This document shows, in pieces, positions 54,571 to 63,394 of a stretch of 64,000 nt of DNA. The translations under genes and the position numbers were made by a program. Numbering within the stretch: position 1 is the stretch's first letter; each line of letters opens with the position of its first letter. Source of the DNA: Janibacter sp. HTCC2649. GTDB taxonomy: Bacteria; Actinomycetota; Actinomycetes; Actinomycetales; Dermatophilaceae. The stretch is from assembly GCF_000152705.1 (NCBI RefSeq), contig NZ_CH672413.1:2021978-2085977 (forward strand), written 5' to 3'. The notes below the pieces were generated by a model. The model had not been told where the DNA came from. It did no database searches and worked only from the letters and a program-made list of their open reading frames with translations.

Positions 54571-55590
54571 GTGCCCTCACCGACCCTTCCCGCCGAGTTC
54601 GCGGGCGCCCGACTGCACGTCGTCACGGGCAAGGGAGGCGTCGGCAAGACCACCGTCGCTGCCGCCCTGGCCCTCGCCCTCGCGAGCACCGGCAAGCGCG
54701 TGCTCATCGTCGAGGTGGAGGGGCGCCAAGGGCTCTCGCAGACCTTCGACGTCCCGCCGCTCGGCACCGGCGAGGTCCGCCTCGTCGCCCACAAGAGCGG
54801 CGGTGAGCTGTGGGGGCTGTCGGTCGACGCGAAGGCTGCACTGCTCGAATACCTCCAGATGTTCTACAAGCTCGGGCGCGCGGGCTCGGCCCTCGAGAAG
54901 ATCGGCGCCATCGACTTCGCGACGACGATCGCGCCGGGCGTGCGCGACGTCCTGCTGATCGGCAAGGTCTACGAGGCGGCCGGGCGACCCAGGGGCGGGC
55001 GCGGCAGTGGCAAGAGCAGCGGACTGCACTACGACGCCGTCGTCCTCGATGCGCCGCCCACGGGCCGCGCCGTGCGCTTCCTCAACGTCAACGCGGGGGT
55101 CGCCGATGTTGCCAAGATGGGCCCGATCAAGACCCAGGCCGACTCGATCACCCGGATGCTGCGCGACAAACGCACTCTCATCCACATGGTCACGCTGCTC
55201 GAGGAGATGCCGGTCCAGGAGAGCCTCGACGGACTGCGCGATCTCGCCGACGTCGGCCTCCACATCGGCGCGCTCATCGTCAACCAGATCCGCGAGCCGC
55301 GCCTCACGCCCGCCCACGTCGAGGCCCTCAGCGGCAGCGATGCCGAGCTGGACGAGCTGCTCCGCACCCAGCTCACCGCCGCCGGCCTGCGCCCCACCAA
55401 CCCCATGGTGCGAGGGCTCATCAGCGAGGGCCGCGACCACGCCCAACGCCTCGCCCTCCAGGACGACATGGCGCGTGAGATTGCTGGCGCCGGGCCGCCC
55501 GTCATCGAGCTGCCCGCCCTCGTCGGCGGCATCGAGGACGGCGGCGTCGCGGTCCTGGCCGACGAACTCCTCGAGCAAAGGATCGTCTGA
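54571..55590 (+). CDS. Get3/ArsA-like ATPase, first of a pair
   Basis: A 339-residue ATPase. The deviant Walker A is GKGGVGKTT (about 20-28). Switch regions include VVLDAPPTGRAVRFLNV (about 158-174). It is the first of two tandem homologues joined by TGATG, corresponding to Rv3679-Rv3680 of M. tuberculosis, a Get3-like heterocomplex. The role is not an arsenite pump here: no ars genes are near. Membrane-protein targeting or metabolite handling are the proposed roles. Confidence 0.9.
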   Translation: MPSPTLPAEFAGARLHVVTGKGGVGKTTVAAALALALASTGKRVLIVEVEGRQGLSQTFDVPPLGTGEVRLVAHKSGGELWGLSVDAKAALLEYLQMFYKLGRAGSALEKIGAIDFATTIAPGVRDVLLIGKVYEAAGRPRGGRGSGKSSGLHYDAVVLDAPPTGRAVRFLNVNAGVADVAKMGPIKTQADSITRMLRDKRTLIHMVTLLEEMPVQESLDGLRDLADVGLHIGALIVNQIREPRLTPAHVEALSGSDAELDELLRTQLTAAGLRPTNPMVRGLISEGRDHAQRLALQDDMAREIAGAGPPVIELPALVGGIEDGGVAVLADELLEQRIV

Positions 55591-56750
55591 TGGCCACCAC
55601 CAAGAGTCCCGAGCACCCGCGGCTCGACATCGACGCGCTGCTCGCCGACCCCGGCGTCGGCATCATCGTGTGCTGCGGTGCCGGCGGCGTCGGCAAGACG
55701 ACGACCGCCGCAGCGCTGGGCATCCGCGCTGCTGAGGCCGGTCGCAAGGTCGTCGTCCTCACCATCGACCCCGCCCGCCGCCTCGCCCAGGCCCTCGGCC
55801 TCACCGAGCTCGACAACACGCCCCGCCCGGTGGCCGGAGTCGACCTCTCCAGCGGTGGCTCGCTCGACGCGATGATGCTCGACATGAAGCGGACCTTCGA
55901 CGAGGTCGTCGAGGCTCACGCCACGCCCGAGAAGGCTGCGCAGATCCTGGAGAACCCCTTCTACCAGGCGGTGTCGAGCTCGTTCGCGGGCACGCAGGAG
56001 TACATGGCGATGGAGAAGCTCGGCCAGCTCCGCGCTCAGGCCGAACACGAGGGCACCTGGGACCTCATCGTCGTCGACACTCCCCCGTCACGCTCGGCGC
56101 TCGACTTCCTCGACGCACCGAAGCGGCTCGGCTCCTTCCTCGACGGTCGCTTCGTCCGGCTGCTCATGGCGCCGGCCAAGGTCGGCGGTCGCGCCTATCT
56201 CAAGGTGTTCAGCGTCGGCGTCGACCTGGCGCAGCGCACGCTCAGCCGGGTGCTCGGTGGCCAGATGCTGCAGGACGTGCAGACGTTCGTCGCCGCGCTC
56301 GACACGATGTTCGGCGGGTTCCGCGAGCGCGCCGACGTCACCTACGCGTTGCTCAAGGAACACACGACGGCCTTCGTCGTCGTCGCCTCCCCCGATCGGG
56401 ATGCGCTGCGCGAGGCGGCGTTCTTCGTGGACCGTTTGGGCGAGGAGCGTATGCCGCTCGCCGGGGTTGTCGTGAACCGTCTCCAGTCGCTCGGGGCGGC
56501 TGCGTTGTCCGCGTCGCGCGCGGAGGATGGTGCCCAACAGCTGGCCGACGATGGTGCCGACGACGCCCTCACGGCTGGCCTGCTGGCCCTGCACGCCGAC
56601 CTGGCTTCGACTGCATCGCGCCAGCACGCCGTCGTCACCCGCTTCGCGGCGGCCCACCCCGACGTCGAGCTGTCTACGGTGGCCGCGTCGGCGACGGACG
56701 TGCACGACCTCGACGGACTGCGAGAGGTCGGTCGACTGCTCGCCGGCTGA
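55590..56750 (+). CDS. Get3/ArsA-like ATPase, second of a pair
   Basis: A 386-residue ATPase with deviant Walker A GAGGVGKTT (about 30-38), LTIDPARRLAQALGL (about 56-70), and IVVDTPPSRSALDFLDAP (about 155-172). The length and the inserted region (about 180-225, KVGGRAYLKVFSVGVDLAQRTLSRVLGG) match Rv3680. It overlaps the first ATPase gene by TGATG. The two products are expected to form a complex. Confidence 0.9.
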   Translation: MATTKSPEHPRLDIDALLADPGVGIIVCCGAGGVGKTTTAAALGIRAAEAGRKVVVLTIDPARRLAQALGLTELDNTPRPVAGVDLSSGGSLDAMMLDMKRTFDEVVEAHATPEKAAQILENPFYQAVSSSFAGTQEYMAMEKLGQLRAQAEHEGTWDLIVVDTPPSRSALDFLDAPKRLGSFLDGRFVRLLMAPAKVGGRAYLKVFSVGVDLAQRTLSRVLGGQMLQDVQTFVAALDTMFGGFRERADVTYALLKEHTTAFVVVASPDRDALREAAFFVDRLGEERMPLAGVVVNRLQSLGAAALSASRAEDGAQQLADDGADDALTAGLLALHADLASTASRQHAVVTRFAAAHPDVELSTVAASATDVHDLDGLREVGRLLAG

Positions 56751-56751
56751 C

Positions 56752-56775
56752 CCGGCACACGCCGGTTGTTTCTTT
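56752..56775 (+). terminator. Intrinsic terminator of the ATPase pair
   Basis: A CCGGC/GCCGG hairpin (56752-56765) is followed by TTGTTTCTTT. This is one of the few T-tailed terminators in the window. It ends the plus-strand ATPase transcript. Confidence 0.65.
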
Positions 56776-56788
56776 GCCCAGACACGCG

Positions 56789-56823
56789 AAAACCGGGCCT
56801 TCACCACGAAGGTGACGACCCGG
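56789..56823 (-). terminator. Intrinsic terminator of whiB4
   Basis: Read on the minus strand, a stem of CCGGG and CACC pairing with GGTG and CCCGG is followed by TTTTCG. It lies 19-53 bases past the whiB4 stop. Confidence 0.6.
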
Positions 56824-56841
56824 CATACGCAGCAGAATGTG

Positions 56842-57144
56842 TCAGAGCGGCGGACGGCCCATCGTCTTGCTGAGGACCTCGCGCCAGGAGCGAACTCCGG
56901 GGTGGCGACGCAGCAGAGCGCGGCGCTCACGCTCGGTCATGCCGCCCCAGACCCCGAACTCGGTGCGGTTGTCGAGGGCGTCGGAAAGACATTCGAGAGC
57001 AACGGGGCACTCGCGGCACACGACCTTGGCCGTGCGCTGTTCCTTCCCCTGCACGAACAGCGCGTCCGGGTCGGTTCCGACGCACGTGCCGCGCGTGGAC
57101 CAGTCGGATGAGCTCTGGGCGAGTGGTGCTGTGGTGATCGTCAT
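56842..57144 (-). CDS. whiB4: WhiB-family iron-sulfur regulator (WhiB4 type)
   Basis: A 100-residue Wbl protein. The cluster cysteines are Cys21, Cys43, Cys46 and Cys52 (C...C-x2-C-x5-C). GVWGG (about 64-68) precedes a basic C-terminal tail (RERRALLRRHPGVRSW). Its position between the Get3-like pair and ponA2 equals that of Rv3681c (whiB4), a redox-sensitive regulator in mycobacteria. Orthology is inferred from context. Confidence 0.92.
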   Translation of the reverse strand: MTITTAPLAQSSSDWSTRGTCVGTDPDALFVQGKEQRTAKVVCRECPVALECLSDALDNRTEFGVWGGMTERERRALLRRHPGVRSWREVLSKTMGRPPL

Positions 57145-57238
57145 GCGTATTTTCCCTTTGGCTGGTGGCCGGTCCCTCCCGACTGGCGCTAAACGAAAAC
57201 TAGGCAGTTGGTGAAATCGACACCATGACGAATTTGGG

Positions 57239-57269
57239 ACTAGTTATATGGCTAAAAGTAACTAGTTAT
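57239..57269. promoter_or_regulatory. AT-rich repeat pair between whiB4 and ponA2
   Basis: ACTAGTTAT occurs twice in direct orientation (57239-57247 and 57261-57269), 22 bases apart, two turns of the helix. The second copy is preceded by AAAGTA, giving the 12-mer also found at 2176-2187. In this GC-rich genome such a patch marks a promoter or a regulator site. The divergent whiB4 and ponA2 genes share it. Confidence 0.5.
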
Positions 57270-57355
57270 TGGGCTAGACACCACCCCAGACCCCGCCCGG
57301 ACCGCCTCCGGTGCGGCTCGGTAGCCCTCACGGATTCGGCGGTTACCCTGATGGT

Positions 57356-59791
57356 ATGGAAGGTCGCGCCCACAACTTGCCCCATGTCCTCCGTCTGCTG
57401 ACGGGGCTCGTCGTCCTGAGCGCGCTCATGGGCCTGCTCATGGCCGGGCTGGCGATCCCCGCGATCGGGGCCGGCGGCAGCGCGACCAAGAGCGGGGTCC
57501 AGGCCTTCAACGACCTGCCGAGCGAGTTCACCGTCTCGCCCCTGGCGCAGCAGTCGCGGATCGTCGACGCCAGCAACAAGCTCATTGCGAACCCCTACGA
57601 CGAGAACCGCATCATCGTTCCGCTCAAGAACATCTCGCCGTGGATGCGCAAGGCGCAGATCGCCATCGAGGACTCACGCTTCTACGAGCACGGCGGCCTC
57701 GACGTTCGCGGCTTCACCCGTGCGATGGTCTCCAACTTCTCCAGCGGTGACGTCCAGGGCGCCTCGACGATCACGCAGCAGTACGTCAAGATCACCGTGC
57801 AGGAGAACGCCCTGCGCCGAGACGACAAGGAAGCCGCCAAGGCCGCGGTCGAGAAGACCTACACCCGCAAGCTCCAGGAGCTGAAGTACGCCCTGGATGT
57901 CGAGCGCAACTACACCAAGGACCAGATCCTCACCGGGTACCTCAACCTCGTCTACTACGGCGACCAGGCCTACGGCGTGGAAGCGGCGGCGCAGAACTAC
58001 TTCGGGATCAGCGCCGGCAAGCTCAACCTCGGCCAGGCCGCTCTCCTCGCCGGCATCGTGCAGCAGCCGACCAAGTTCAACCCGGTCCTGAACCCCAAGG
58101 ACTCGCAGGCTCGACGCAACGCCGTGCTCGACCGCATGCAGGTCGTCGGCTCGGCGACAGCCGCCGAGGTCGCTGCTGCCAAGAAGGTCCCAGTGGCCGC
58201 CATGCTGGGCAACCGCAAGCCACCCAAGGGCGTCTGCCAGCGTTCGAGCGAGCCGTTCTTCTGCGCGTACATGATGGAGTACCTCCAGAAGTCGCCGCAG
58301 ATGGCCGTCCTCGGCAAGACGCCGGCGGAGCGTCTCAAGAACATCAACCAGGGCGGACTCGTCATCAAGACGACCCTGAACCCCACCCTGCAGAAGGCCA
58401 CTCTGGCCGAGCTCACCAAGGCCGTGCCCATCGGCAACAGGAGCAACCTCGGGGCCGCCTCGACCGTCCTCGAGCCCGGCACCGGCAAGATCCTCGCGAT
58501 GGCCCAGGCCACCGACTTCGCCAAGAGCCAGCTCAACCTCAACGTCGACCAGAAGTACGGCGGTAGCCAGTACGGCTTCCAGTTCGGGTCGACGGCCAAG
58601 ATGTACGCCCTCGTCACCGCGCTGGAGTCGGGAATGCCGCTCAGTGGCACGGTGGATGCACCGACGGCGTCCCCCAGCAGCCCCTACCTCTTCACGCCCA
58701 GTGTGATGAAGGACAAGTGCGGCACCTCCCCGCCCGGGTGGAAGGTCGAGAACGACTACAAGAGTGGCGGCGACCTGTCCTTGGCCAAGATGACGGCCGA
58801 GTCCATCAACACCGCGTTCGCCCAGCTCGTCATCGACCTCGGCGGCTGCAAGGTCCACGAGACGATGAACCGCATGGGCCTGCACCAGGGTGATGGCAAG
58901 CCGATCGACACGGCGATCCCGGCCATCGCCCTCGGCGCCGGCGTCGTCACGCCGATGACGATCGCCAACTCCTACGCCACCCTTGCCGCACGCGGCAAGT
59001 TCTGCGAGCCGACCCCGATCGACTCGATCACCACGTCGAACGGCAAGGCCATCAAGGTTCCGCCGACCACGTGCAAGCAGGTCATCCAGGCCGATGTCGC
59101 CGACGGCGTCAACGCGCTGCTGCAGGGCCCCCTCCGCGACCCCCGCGGCACGGCCAAGGGCTCGTGGACGAGCAGCCGTCCGGCCGCCGGCAAGACCGGC
59201 ACGACCAACGCCCACAACCAGTCGTGGTTCGTCGGCTACACCCCGCAGCGCGCCGCGGCAGTGTGGGTCGGAAACCTCAAGATCAGCAAGCCCAATGGCG
59301 ATCTCACAACCCTCAACGGCAAGTGCTTCGGCACCTACGGCTGCAAGAAGAGCGTCTTTGGTGGCACGATCGCCGGTCCGGTCTGGGGCAAGATCATGAC
59401 GGCCGCGACCAACGGGCTGCCGATCGTGCCGTTCACGACCCCGTCGGAGCGGGTCAAGAACGGCAACTACGTCGCGATCCCCGACGTCATCGGCAACAGC
59501 ATCGGCACCGCCACCTCCAAGCTCGAGGGCGCCGGCTTCAAGGTCAAGGTCGGCTCGCGCGTCGACAGCTCCGTCACGGAGGGCCGCGTCGCGAGCACCA
59601 GCCCCGGCAGCCGGGCCATGGCGGGCGGCACGATCACCCTGCTGATCTCCCGCGGATTCACGGCGCAACCGCAGACCCAGACGCAGTCGAAGCCGCGGAC
59701 GAACACGCCCAAACCCACGGTTGCCGTCCCGACGATCCCGACCTTCCCCAAGCCCACCAAGGGGCCCAAGCCACCCAAACCCACGGGCTGA
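57356..59791 (+). CDS. ponA2: Class A penicillin-binding protein (glycosyltransferase/transpeptidase) with PASTA domain
   Basis: An 811-residue bifunctional cell-wall synthase. One N-terminal membrane anchor (about 10-35). The GT51 domain has catalytic Glu105 in AIEDSRFYEHGG and QGASTITQQYVK. The transpeptidase domain has Ser412-Thr-Ala-Lys415, ESIN and GKTGTTNAHNQSWFVGYTP. A PASTA domain follows (about 700-765), then a Pro/Lys/Thr tail. Start ATG 57356. It corresponds by position to Rv3682 (ponA2). Confidence 0.92.
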   Translation: MEGRAHNLPHVLRLLTGLVVLSALMGLLMAGLAIPAIGAGGSATKSGVQAFNDLPSEFTVSPLAQQSRIVDASNKLIANPYDENRIIVPLKNISPWMRKAQIAIEDSRFYEHGGLDVRGFTRAMVSNFSSGDVQGASTITQQYVKITVQENALRRDDKEAAKAAVEKTYTRKLQELKYALDVERNYTKDQILTGYLNLVYYGDQAYGVEAAAQNYFGISAGKLNLGQAALLAGIVQQPTKFNPVLNPKDSQARRNAVLDRMQVVGSATAAEVAAAKKVPVAAMLGNRKPPKGVCQRSSEPFFCAYMMEYLQKSPQMAVLGKTPAERLKNINQGGLVIKTTLNPTLQKATLAELTKAVPIGNRSNLGAASTVLEPGTGKILAMAQATDFAKSQLNLNVDQKYGGSQYGFQFGSTAKMYALVTALESGMPLSGTVDAPTASPSSPYLFTPSVMKDKCGTSPPGWKVENDYKSGGDLSLAKMTAESINTAFAQLVIDLGGCKVHETMNRMGLHQGDGKPIDTAIPAIALGAGVVTPMTIANSYATLAARGKFCEPTPIDSITTSNGKAIKVPPTTCKQVIQADVADGVNALLQGPLRDPRGTAKGSWTSSRPAAGKTGTTNAHNQSWFVGYTPQRAAAVWVGNLKISKPNGDLTTLNGKCFGTYGCKKSVFGGTIAGPVWGKIMTAATNGLPIVPFTTPSERVKNGNYVAIPDVIGNSIGTATSKLEGAGFKVKVGSRVDSSVTEGRVASTSPGSRAMAGGTITLLISRGFTAQPQTQTQSKPRTNTPKPTVAVPTIPTFPKPTKGPKPPKPTG

Positions 59792-59803
59792 GCCGCAGCG
59801 CAG

Positions 59804-59851
59804 GAGCGACGGGCCGGAGTGACTCACCTGAGTCCCTCCGGCCCGTCGCTC
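59804..59851. terminator. Hairpin between ponA2 and the GatB/YqeY gene
   Basis: Perfect 16-base arms GAGCGACGGGCCGGAG (59804-59819) and 59836-59851 around a 16-base loop, in the gap between convergent genes. A likely bidirectional terminator, GC-rich and without T tract. Confidence 0.75.
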
Positions 59852-59877
59852 GTTGTCAGGGTTTGCGTGCCAGGCGT

Positions 59878-60339
59878 TCAGCCTGCGAGGACCTGCTTGA
59901 CGATGGCTGCGACCCGGCCACCGTCGGCGCGGCCGGCGATCTCGCCCTGGGCGGCCTTCATGACCTGCCCCATCTGCGCCATGCCCGTCGCCCCCGTCGA
60001 CTCGACGGCGGCCCGCACGATGCGCTCGAGCTCGGCATCGTCGAGCTGCTTCGGAAGGTAGGCCTCGAGGATGACCAGCTCGGCCTCCTCGATGGCGGCC
60101 AGCTCGGGCCGATCCGCATCCGTGTATGCCGTGAACGACTCCTTGCGCTTCTTGGCCTCCTTGGCGATGACCTTGAGGACCTCGTCGTCGCTGAGCTCCT
60201 TGGCCTCGACCCCGGCCACTTCGGCGTTGGTGATGGCGGTGAGCGTCATGCGCAACGTGCCGGCGCGGACCTTGTCCTTGGTGCGCATGGCGTCGTGGAG
60301 GTCGCTCCGGAGCGTGCCCTTGAGAGTCGTGTCGGTCAT
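59878..60339 (-). CDS. GatB/YqeY domain protein
   Basis: A 153-residue protein made of one GatB/YqeY domain: LRSDLHDAMRTKDKVRAGTLRMTLTAITNAEV, KEAKKRKESFTAYTDADRPELAAIEEAELVILEAYLPKQL and MGQVMKAAQGEIAGRADGG. The domain is related to the tRNA-binding tail of amidotransferase GatB, and the stand-alone form is common in bacteria. ATG 60339 is chosen because the domain begins there; the frame continues upstream antisense to the next gene. Confidence 0.88.
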   Translation of the reverse strand: MTDTTLKGTLRSDLHDAMRTKDKVRAGTLRMTLTAITNAEVAGVEAKELSDDEVLKVIAKEAKKRKESFTAYTDADRPELAAIEEAELVILEAYLPKQLDDAELERIVRAAVESTGATGMAQMGQVMKAAQGEIAGRADGGRVAAIVKQVLAG

Positions 60340-60381
60340 GGCTCCAGTCTCGCACTCAGGGTCAACCGGGATACTGGGTCG

Positions 60382-61323
60382 ATGACGTCGACGACCCGGG
60401 CAGTCCTGCAGACCCTTGCCGGGGTCACGGCCGCCGGAGTGGCGGGCGTGGCGTATGCCGGGCTCGTCGAACGCAACCTCTTCACCCTGCGTCGCTTCGA
60501 GGTGCCGGTCCTGCCGTCGGGTTCCGCTCCGTTGCGCATCCTGCAGGTGAGCGACTTGCACCTGACACCGGGCCAGCGCCGCAAGATCGAGTGGGTTCGT
60601 GAACTCGCCTCTCTCACACCGGATTTCGTCGTCAACTCCGGAGACAACCTGGCCGCAGTCGACGCCGTCCCCGGGTTGCTCCGGGCCATGGAGCCGCTCA
60701 TGGACTTCCCCGGAGCGTTCGTCCTGGGGTCCAACGACCGCTACGGCCCCGTCCCCAAGAACCCGGCCCGCTACCTCACCCGCGACCACGCCCGCGCTCC
60801 GCGCGCGACCCGGCCGAACCTCCCCGTCGACGACCTCACTGCGGGCCTGCGCGCCGGCGGATGGCTCGACCTCGACAACGCCAGGACCACCGTGGCCGTC
60901 GGCCCCCACCGCATCGAGCTCGTCGGAGTCGACGACCCACACATACAACGCGACAGGTATGCCGCGGTGTCGGCTCCCGCTGCCGCGGACGTTGCGCTCA
61001 CCCTGGGTCTCGTGCACGCGCCCTACCAGCGGGTCCTCGACGCGATGACCGCCGACGGGGTCGGTCTCATCCTCGCCGGGCACACCCACGGCGGGCAGCT
61101 GGCGCTCCCCTTCTACGGCGCACTCGTGACCAACTGCGATCTCGACACGGGCCGGGCCAAGGGACTGTCCCGGTGGTGGCCCGGAGCGGGAGGCGACGTG
61201 CCGACGCAACCGGAGCGGGCGGCATACCTCCATGTTTCTGCGGGTCTGGGGACCTCGCCGTACGCGCCGGTGCGCTTCGCGTGCCGCCCCGAGGCGACCC
61301 TGCTCACCCTGGTGTCGTGCTGA
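60382..61323 (+). CDS. Metallophosphoesterase
   Basis: A 313-residue calcineurin-type phosphoesterase with an N-terminal membrane-associated helix (about 5-28). Motifs: VSDLHLTPGQ, VVNSGDNLA, LGSNDRYG (the usual GNHD box has Ser-Asn here) and LAGHTHGGQLALP. The layout matches Rv3683, next to ponA2 in mycobacteria. Substrate unknown. It overlaps the convergent lipoprotein gene by 20 bases. Confidence 0.88.
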   Translation: MTSTTRAVLQTLAGVTAAGVAGVAYAGLVERNLFTLRRFEVPVLPSGSAPLRILQVSDLHLTPGQRRKIEWVRELASLTPDFVVNSGDNLAAVDAVPGLLRAMEPLMDFPGAFVLGSNDRYGPVPKNPARYLTRDHARAPRATRPNLPVDDLTAGLRAGGWLDLDNARTTVAVGPHRIELVGVDDPHIQRDRYAAVSAPAAADVALTLGLVHAPYQRVLDAMTADGVGLILAGHTHGGQLALPFYGALVTNCDLDTGRAKGLSRWWPGAGGDVPTQPERAAYLHVSAGLGTSPYAPVRFACRPEATLLTLVSC

Positions 61324-62323
61324 CGGGCACCGCGTCGGGGAAGCGTTGGCGATAGGCGGCTTCCCAGTCGGCTGACCCGCTGCCGCCGTCGACGAGGTCC
61401 CCGTCGCCGGACCCGCCGTTCTGCTCGCCCCTCTCGGAGCGGCCGAGCTCGAGGTCGAGCCTGTGGCCGGCGGGCATGGCGTCGTTGATCGCCTCGACGA
61501 TGGGCCAGATCGCAGCGCCATGCGCGGTCTCGGTGAGGGGGCCGCTGACGGCCGGGAAGGAGACCTGGACCCGGACCTTGCGGACATCCGCGACGTCCTC
61601 GACCACGACCACGCGCGCGATGGATGCGGCACCGGTGTCACCGGCATACGTCGTCTCGATGGCCTTCCAGTCCGCGACCATGGACGCGGTGAGGGGCCGA
61701 CCGGGGGCAAAGCGGACGTAGGGCGTGCCCGGGGTCTGGTACTCGGCGATGTCCCAGTCGAGGTCGGTGAGCTCCGTGGTGAGCGCCCAGGTGAGCGATT
61801 CGCCGACGGGTTCATGGGTGGAGATCGACGCCCGCGGGGTGCGGGGTGCCGGCCAGACCTGGACGCGGAGTCCGCCGGTGGAGGAGGTCGCCACGGCGTT
61901 GGCCCACCTGGTGGCGAGACCGGGCGGGGTGAGCTCCGGGCCGAACGCAAGGCTGGCTCCCACCGTCGCCGCCTCAGCACCCTCGGCGGGGCGCACCGTG
62001 ATGACGAACTCGTCGTAGCCGTCGGCATTCTTGATGCCCCGCAGGGAGGTGGGGAGGAGGCGAACGAGGTCCTCGACCTGCTGGGCGTCGGGTGGGCTCG
62101 CGACCTCGACCTCGAGCGACTGGTCCCCTGCCCCACCGAGACTCGTGCCTGTGAAGGACGCATCAACGGCCACGACGCCGGATAGTTTGCCGACGGCAGC
62201 AGCGACGCGTTGCTCGTCAGGTTCGGGCTGCGAGCAGCCCGAAGTCGCCATCAACAGGGCTGCACATCCGACGGCTGCGAGTCCGCTCCTCAGGCTTCGA
62301 CCGGTCCCCGCTGTCCGTCGCAT
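61304..62323 (-). CDS. Lipoprotein of unknown function
   Basis: A 339-residue lipoprotein: [19 protein letters not shown] at the start and LMATSGCSQ lipobox with Cys near residue 30. The mature part contains two related beta-alpha halves ([18 protein letters not shown]..., and [11 protein letters not shown]...), reminiscent of tandem BON- or secretin-like folds, but I cannot name a family. ATG 62323 was chosen for the signal peptide; the frame runs upstream through the tRNA region and is not used. Confidence 0.7.
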   Translation of the reverse strand: MRRTAGTGRSLRSGLAAVGCAALLMATSGCSQPEPDEQRVAAAVGKLSGVVAVDASFTGTSLGGAGDQSLEVEVASPPDAQQVEDLVRLLPTSLRGIKNADGYDEFVITVRPAEGAEAATVGASLAFGPELTPPGLATRWANAVATSSTGGLRVQVWPAPRTPRASISTHEPVGESLTWALTTELTDLDWDIAEYQTPGTPYVRFAPGRPLTASMVADWKAIETTYAGDTGAASIARVVVVEDVADVRKVRVQVSFPAVSGPLTETAHGAAIWPIVEAINDAMPAGHRLDLELGRSERGEQNGGSGDGDLVDGGSGSADWEAAYRQRFPDAVPVSTTPG

Positions 62324-62420
62324 GGACCCCAGCCTGCCCTGTTTGCGGAACGGATTTCGGGAGGTGGGTCGGCGTCGGCTATCCTCTGGTGTCGCTGCCT
62401 GCAAGGGCGGTGACAGCCAC

Positions 62421-62494
<74 letters not shown>

Positions 62495-62500
62495 AAAAAT

Positions 62501-62545
62501 GAGTGGGCCTGCTGGATCGACGAGAATCGAGCGGCAGGCCCACTC
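62501..62545 (+). terminator. Terminator after tRNA-Pro
   Basis: Perfect 12-base arms GAGTGGGCCTGC (62501-62512) and 62534-62545 start eight bases past the tRNA. The loop is 21 bases; no strong T tract. Confidence 0.65.
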
Positions 62546-62634
62546 TCATGTCAACGACCTCCCCCACCTCGAGCGCCGCTCCCACGGTTGAGACGGATTT
62601 CTCCGGACCGCCGCCCGTCGGTAGTCTGGAGGCA

Positions 62635-62723
62635 CGAAAGGGAGTAGTCCCCAATCAGCGCGTCGACATACTGACCCCGGGTCCGGTGCCTGAGCCACGT
62701 TCTCGTGGCGGACGAGACTTTCG
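62635..62723 (+). promoter_or_regulatory. yybP-ykoY (Mn2+) riboswitch
   Basis: The element starts CGAAAGGGAGTAGTCCCC (62635-62652) and ends GGACGAGACTTTCG (62710-62723), matching the conserved 5' AAAGGGGAGUAG and 3' GGAUGAGACUUU parts of yybP-ykoY aptamers. CGAAAG pairs with CTTTCG to close P1. The 3' strand can instead pair further with CTGGTCGAAAG at about 62754-62764, giving an alternative stem CTTTCGACCAG/CTGGTCGAAAG, a plausible switch. It precedes a GDT1/UPF0016 gene, a known target of this riboswitch class. Confidence 0.8.
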
Positions 62724-62815
62724 ACCAGATTCACGACCCATCCAACGGACGTGCCTGGTCGAAAGGGACGTCCTACTCCGTTCTCCTTCGGCCGGGCTGC
62801 GAGGAGAACACCCAG

Positions 62816-63394
62816 ATGTACGCCTTCCTGCTCAGCACCGCCGTCATCTTCGTTGCCGAACTCGGCGACAAGAGCCAACTCATGGCCATGACGTTTGCGA
62901 CCCGCTACACCGTCCGACAAGTCCTCATCGGGATCACGGTCGCCACCGCCATCGTGCACCTGGCATCCGTGGGCATCGGCCGCCTCGTCGGCGCCCAGTT
63001 CGCCGACAGCCAGTGGATCATCAACATCGTCGCGGGCGTCGCCTTCCTCGCCTTCGCCGCCTGGACCCTGCGCGGAGACGAGCTGACCGACGACGAGGCC
63101 GCCAAGGCGGGCCGGAGCAAGGGTGCCGCGATCGTCGCCGTCGGTGTCGCCTTCTTCCTCGCCGAGCTCGGCGACAAGACCATGCTCGCGACCATCACCC
63201 TCGCCACGAAGGAGAGCTGGTTCGGGACGTGGGTCGGAAGCACCCTCGGCATGGTGCTCGCCGACGCCCTGGCCATCGCGGTCGGCGCGATGCTCGGCAA
63301 GAAGCTCCCGGAGCGGGTCATCAAGATCGGCGCGACCGTCGCGTTCGTCGTCTTCGGCATCGTCCTCATCATTCAGGGGCTGGCGGCACGCTGA
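62816..63394 (+). CDS. GDT1/TMEM165 (UPF0016) family cation exporter, probably Mn2+
   Basis: A 192-residue protein with six helices in two halves, each with the family motif E-x-G-D-K-[ST]: VAELGDKSQLMAM (about 12-24) and LAELGDKTMLATI (about 118-130). Members export Mn2+ or exchange Ca2+/H+. ATG 62816 has GAGGAGA 11 bases upstream. The Mn2+ riboswitch before it strongly suggests a manganese exporter induced by excess Mn2+. Confidence 0.9.
   Translation: MYAFLLSTAVIFVAELGDKSQLMAMTFATRYTVRQVLIGITVATAIVHLASVGIGRLVGAQFADSQWIINIVAGVAFLAFAAWTLRGDELTDDEAAKAGRSKGAAIVAVGVAFFLAELGDKTMLATITLATKESWFGTWVGSTLGMVLADALAIAVGAMLGKKLPERVIKIGATVAFVVFGIVLIIQGLAAR

Noticed and set aside
54571-56750. Arsenite export operon
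   Set aside because: The ATPases are ArsA/Get3-like, but no arsB, arsC, arsD or arsR is present, and the context is the Rv3679-Rv3680 type.
59878-62166. A 762-codon minus-strand frame
   Set aside because: Only its last 153 codons are a gene (GatB/YqeY). The rest is antisense to the phosphoesterase gene and out of frame with the real lipoprotein gene.
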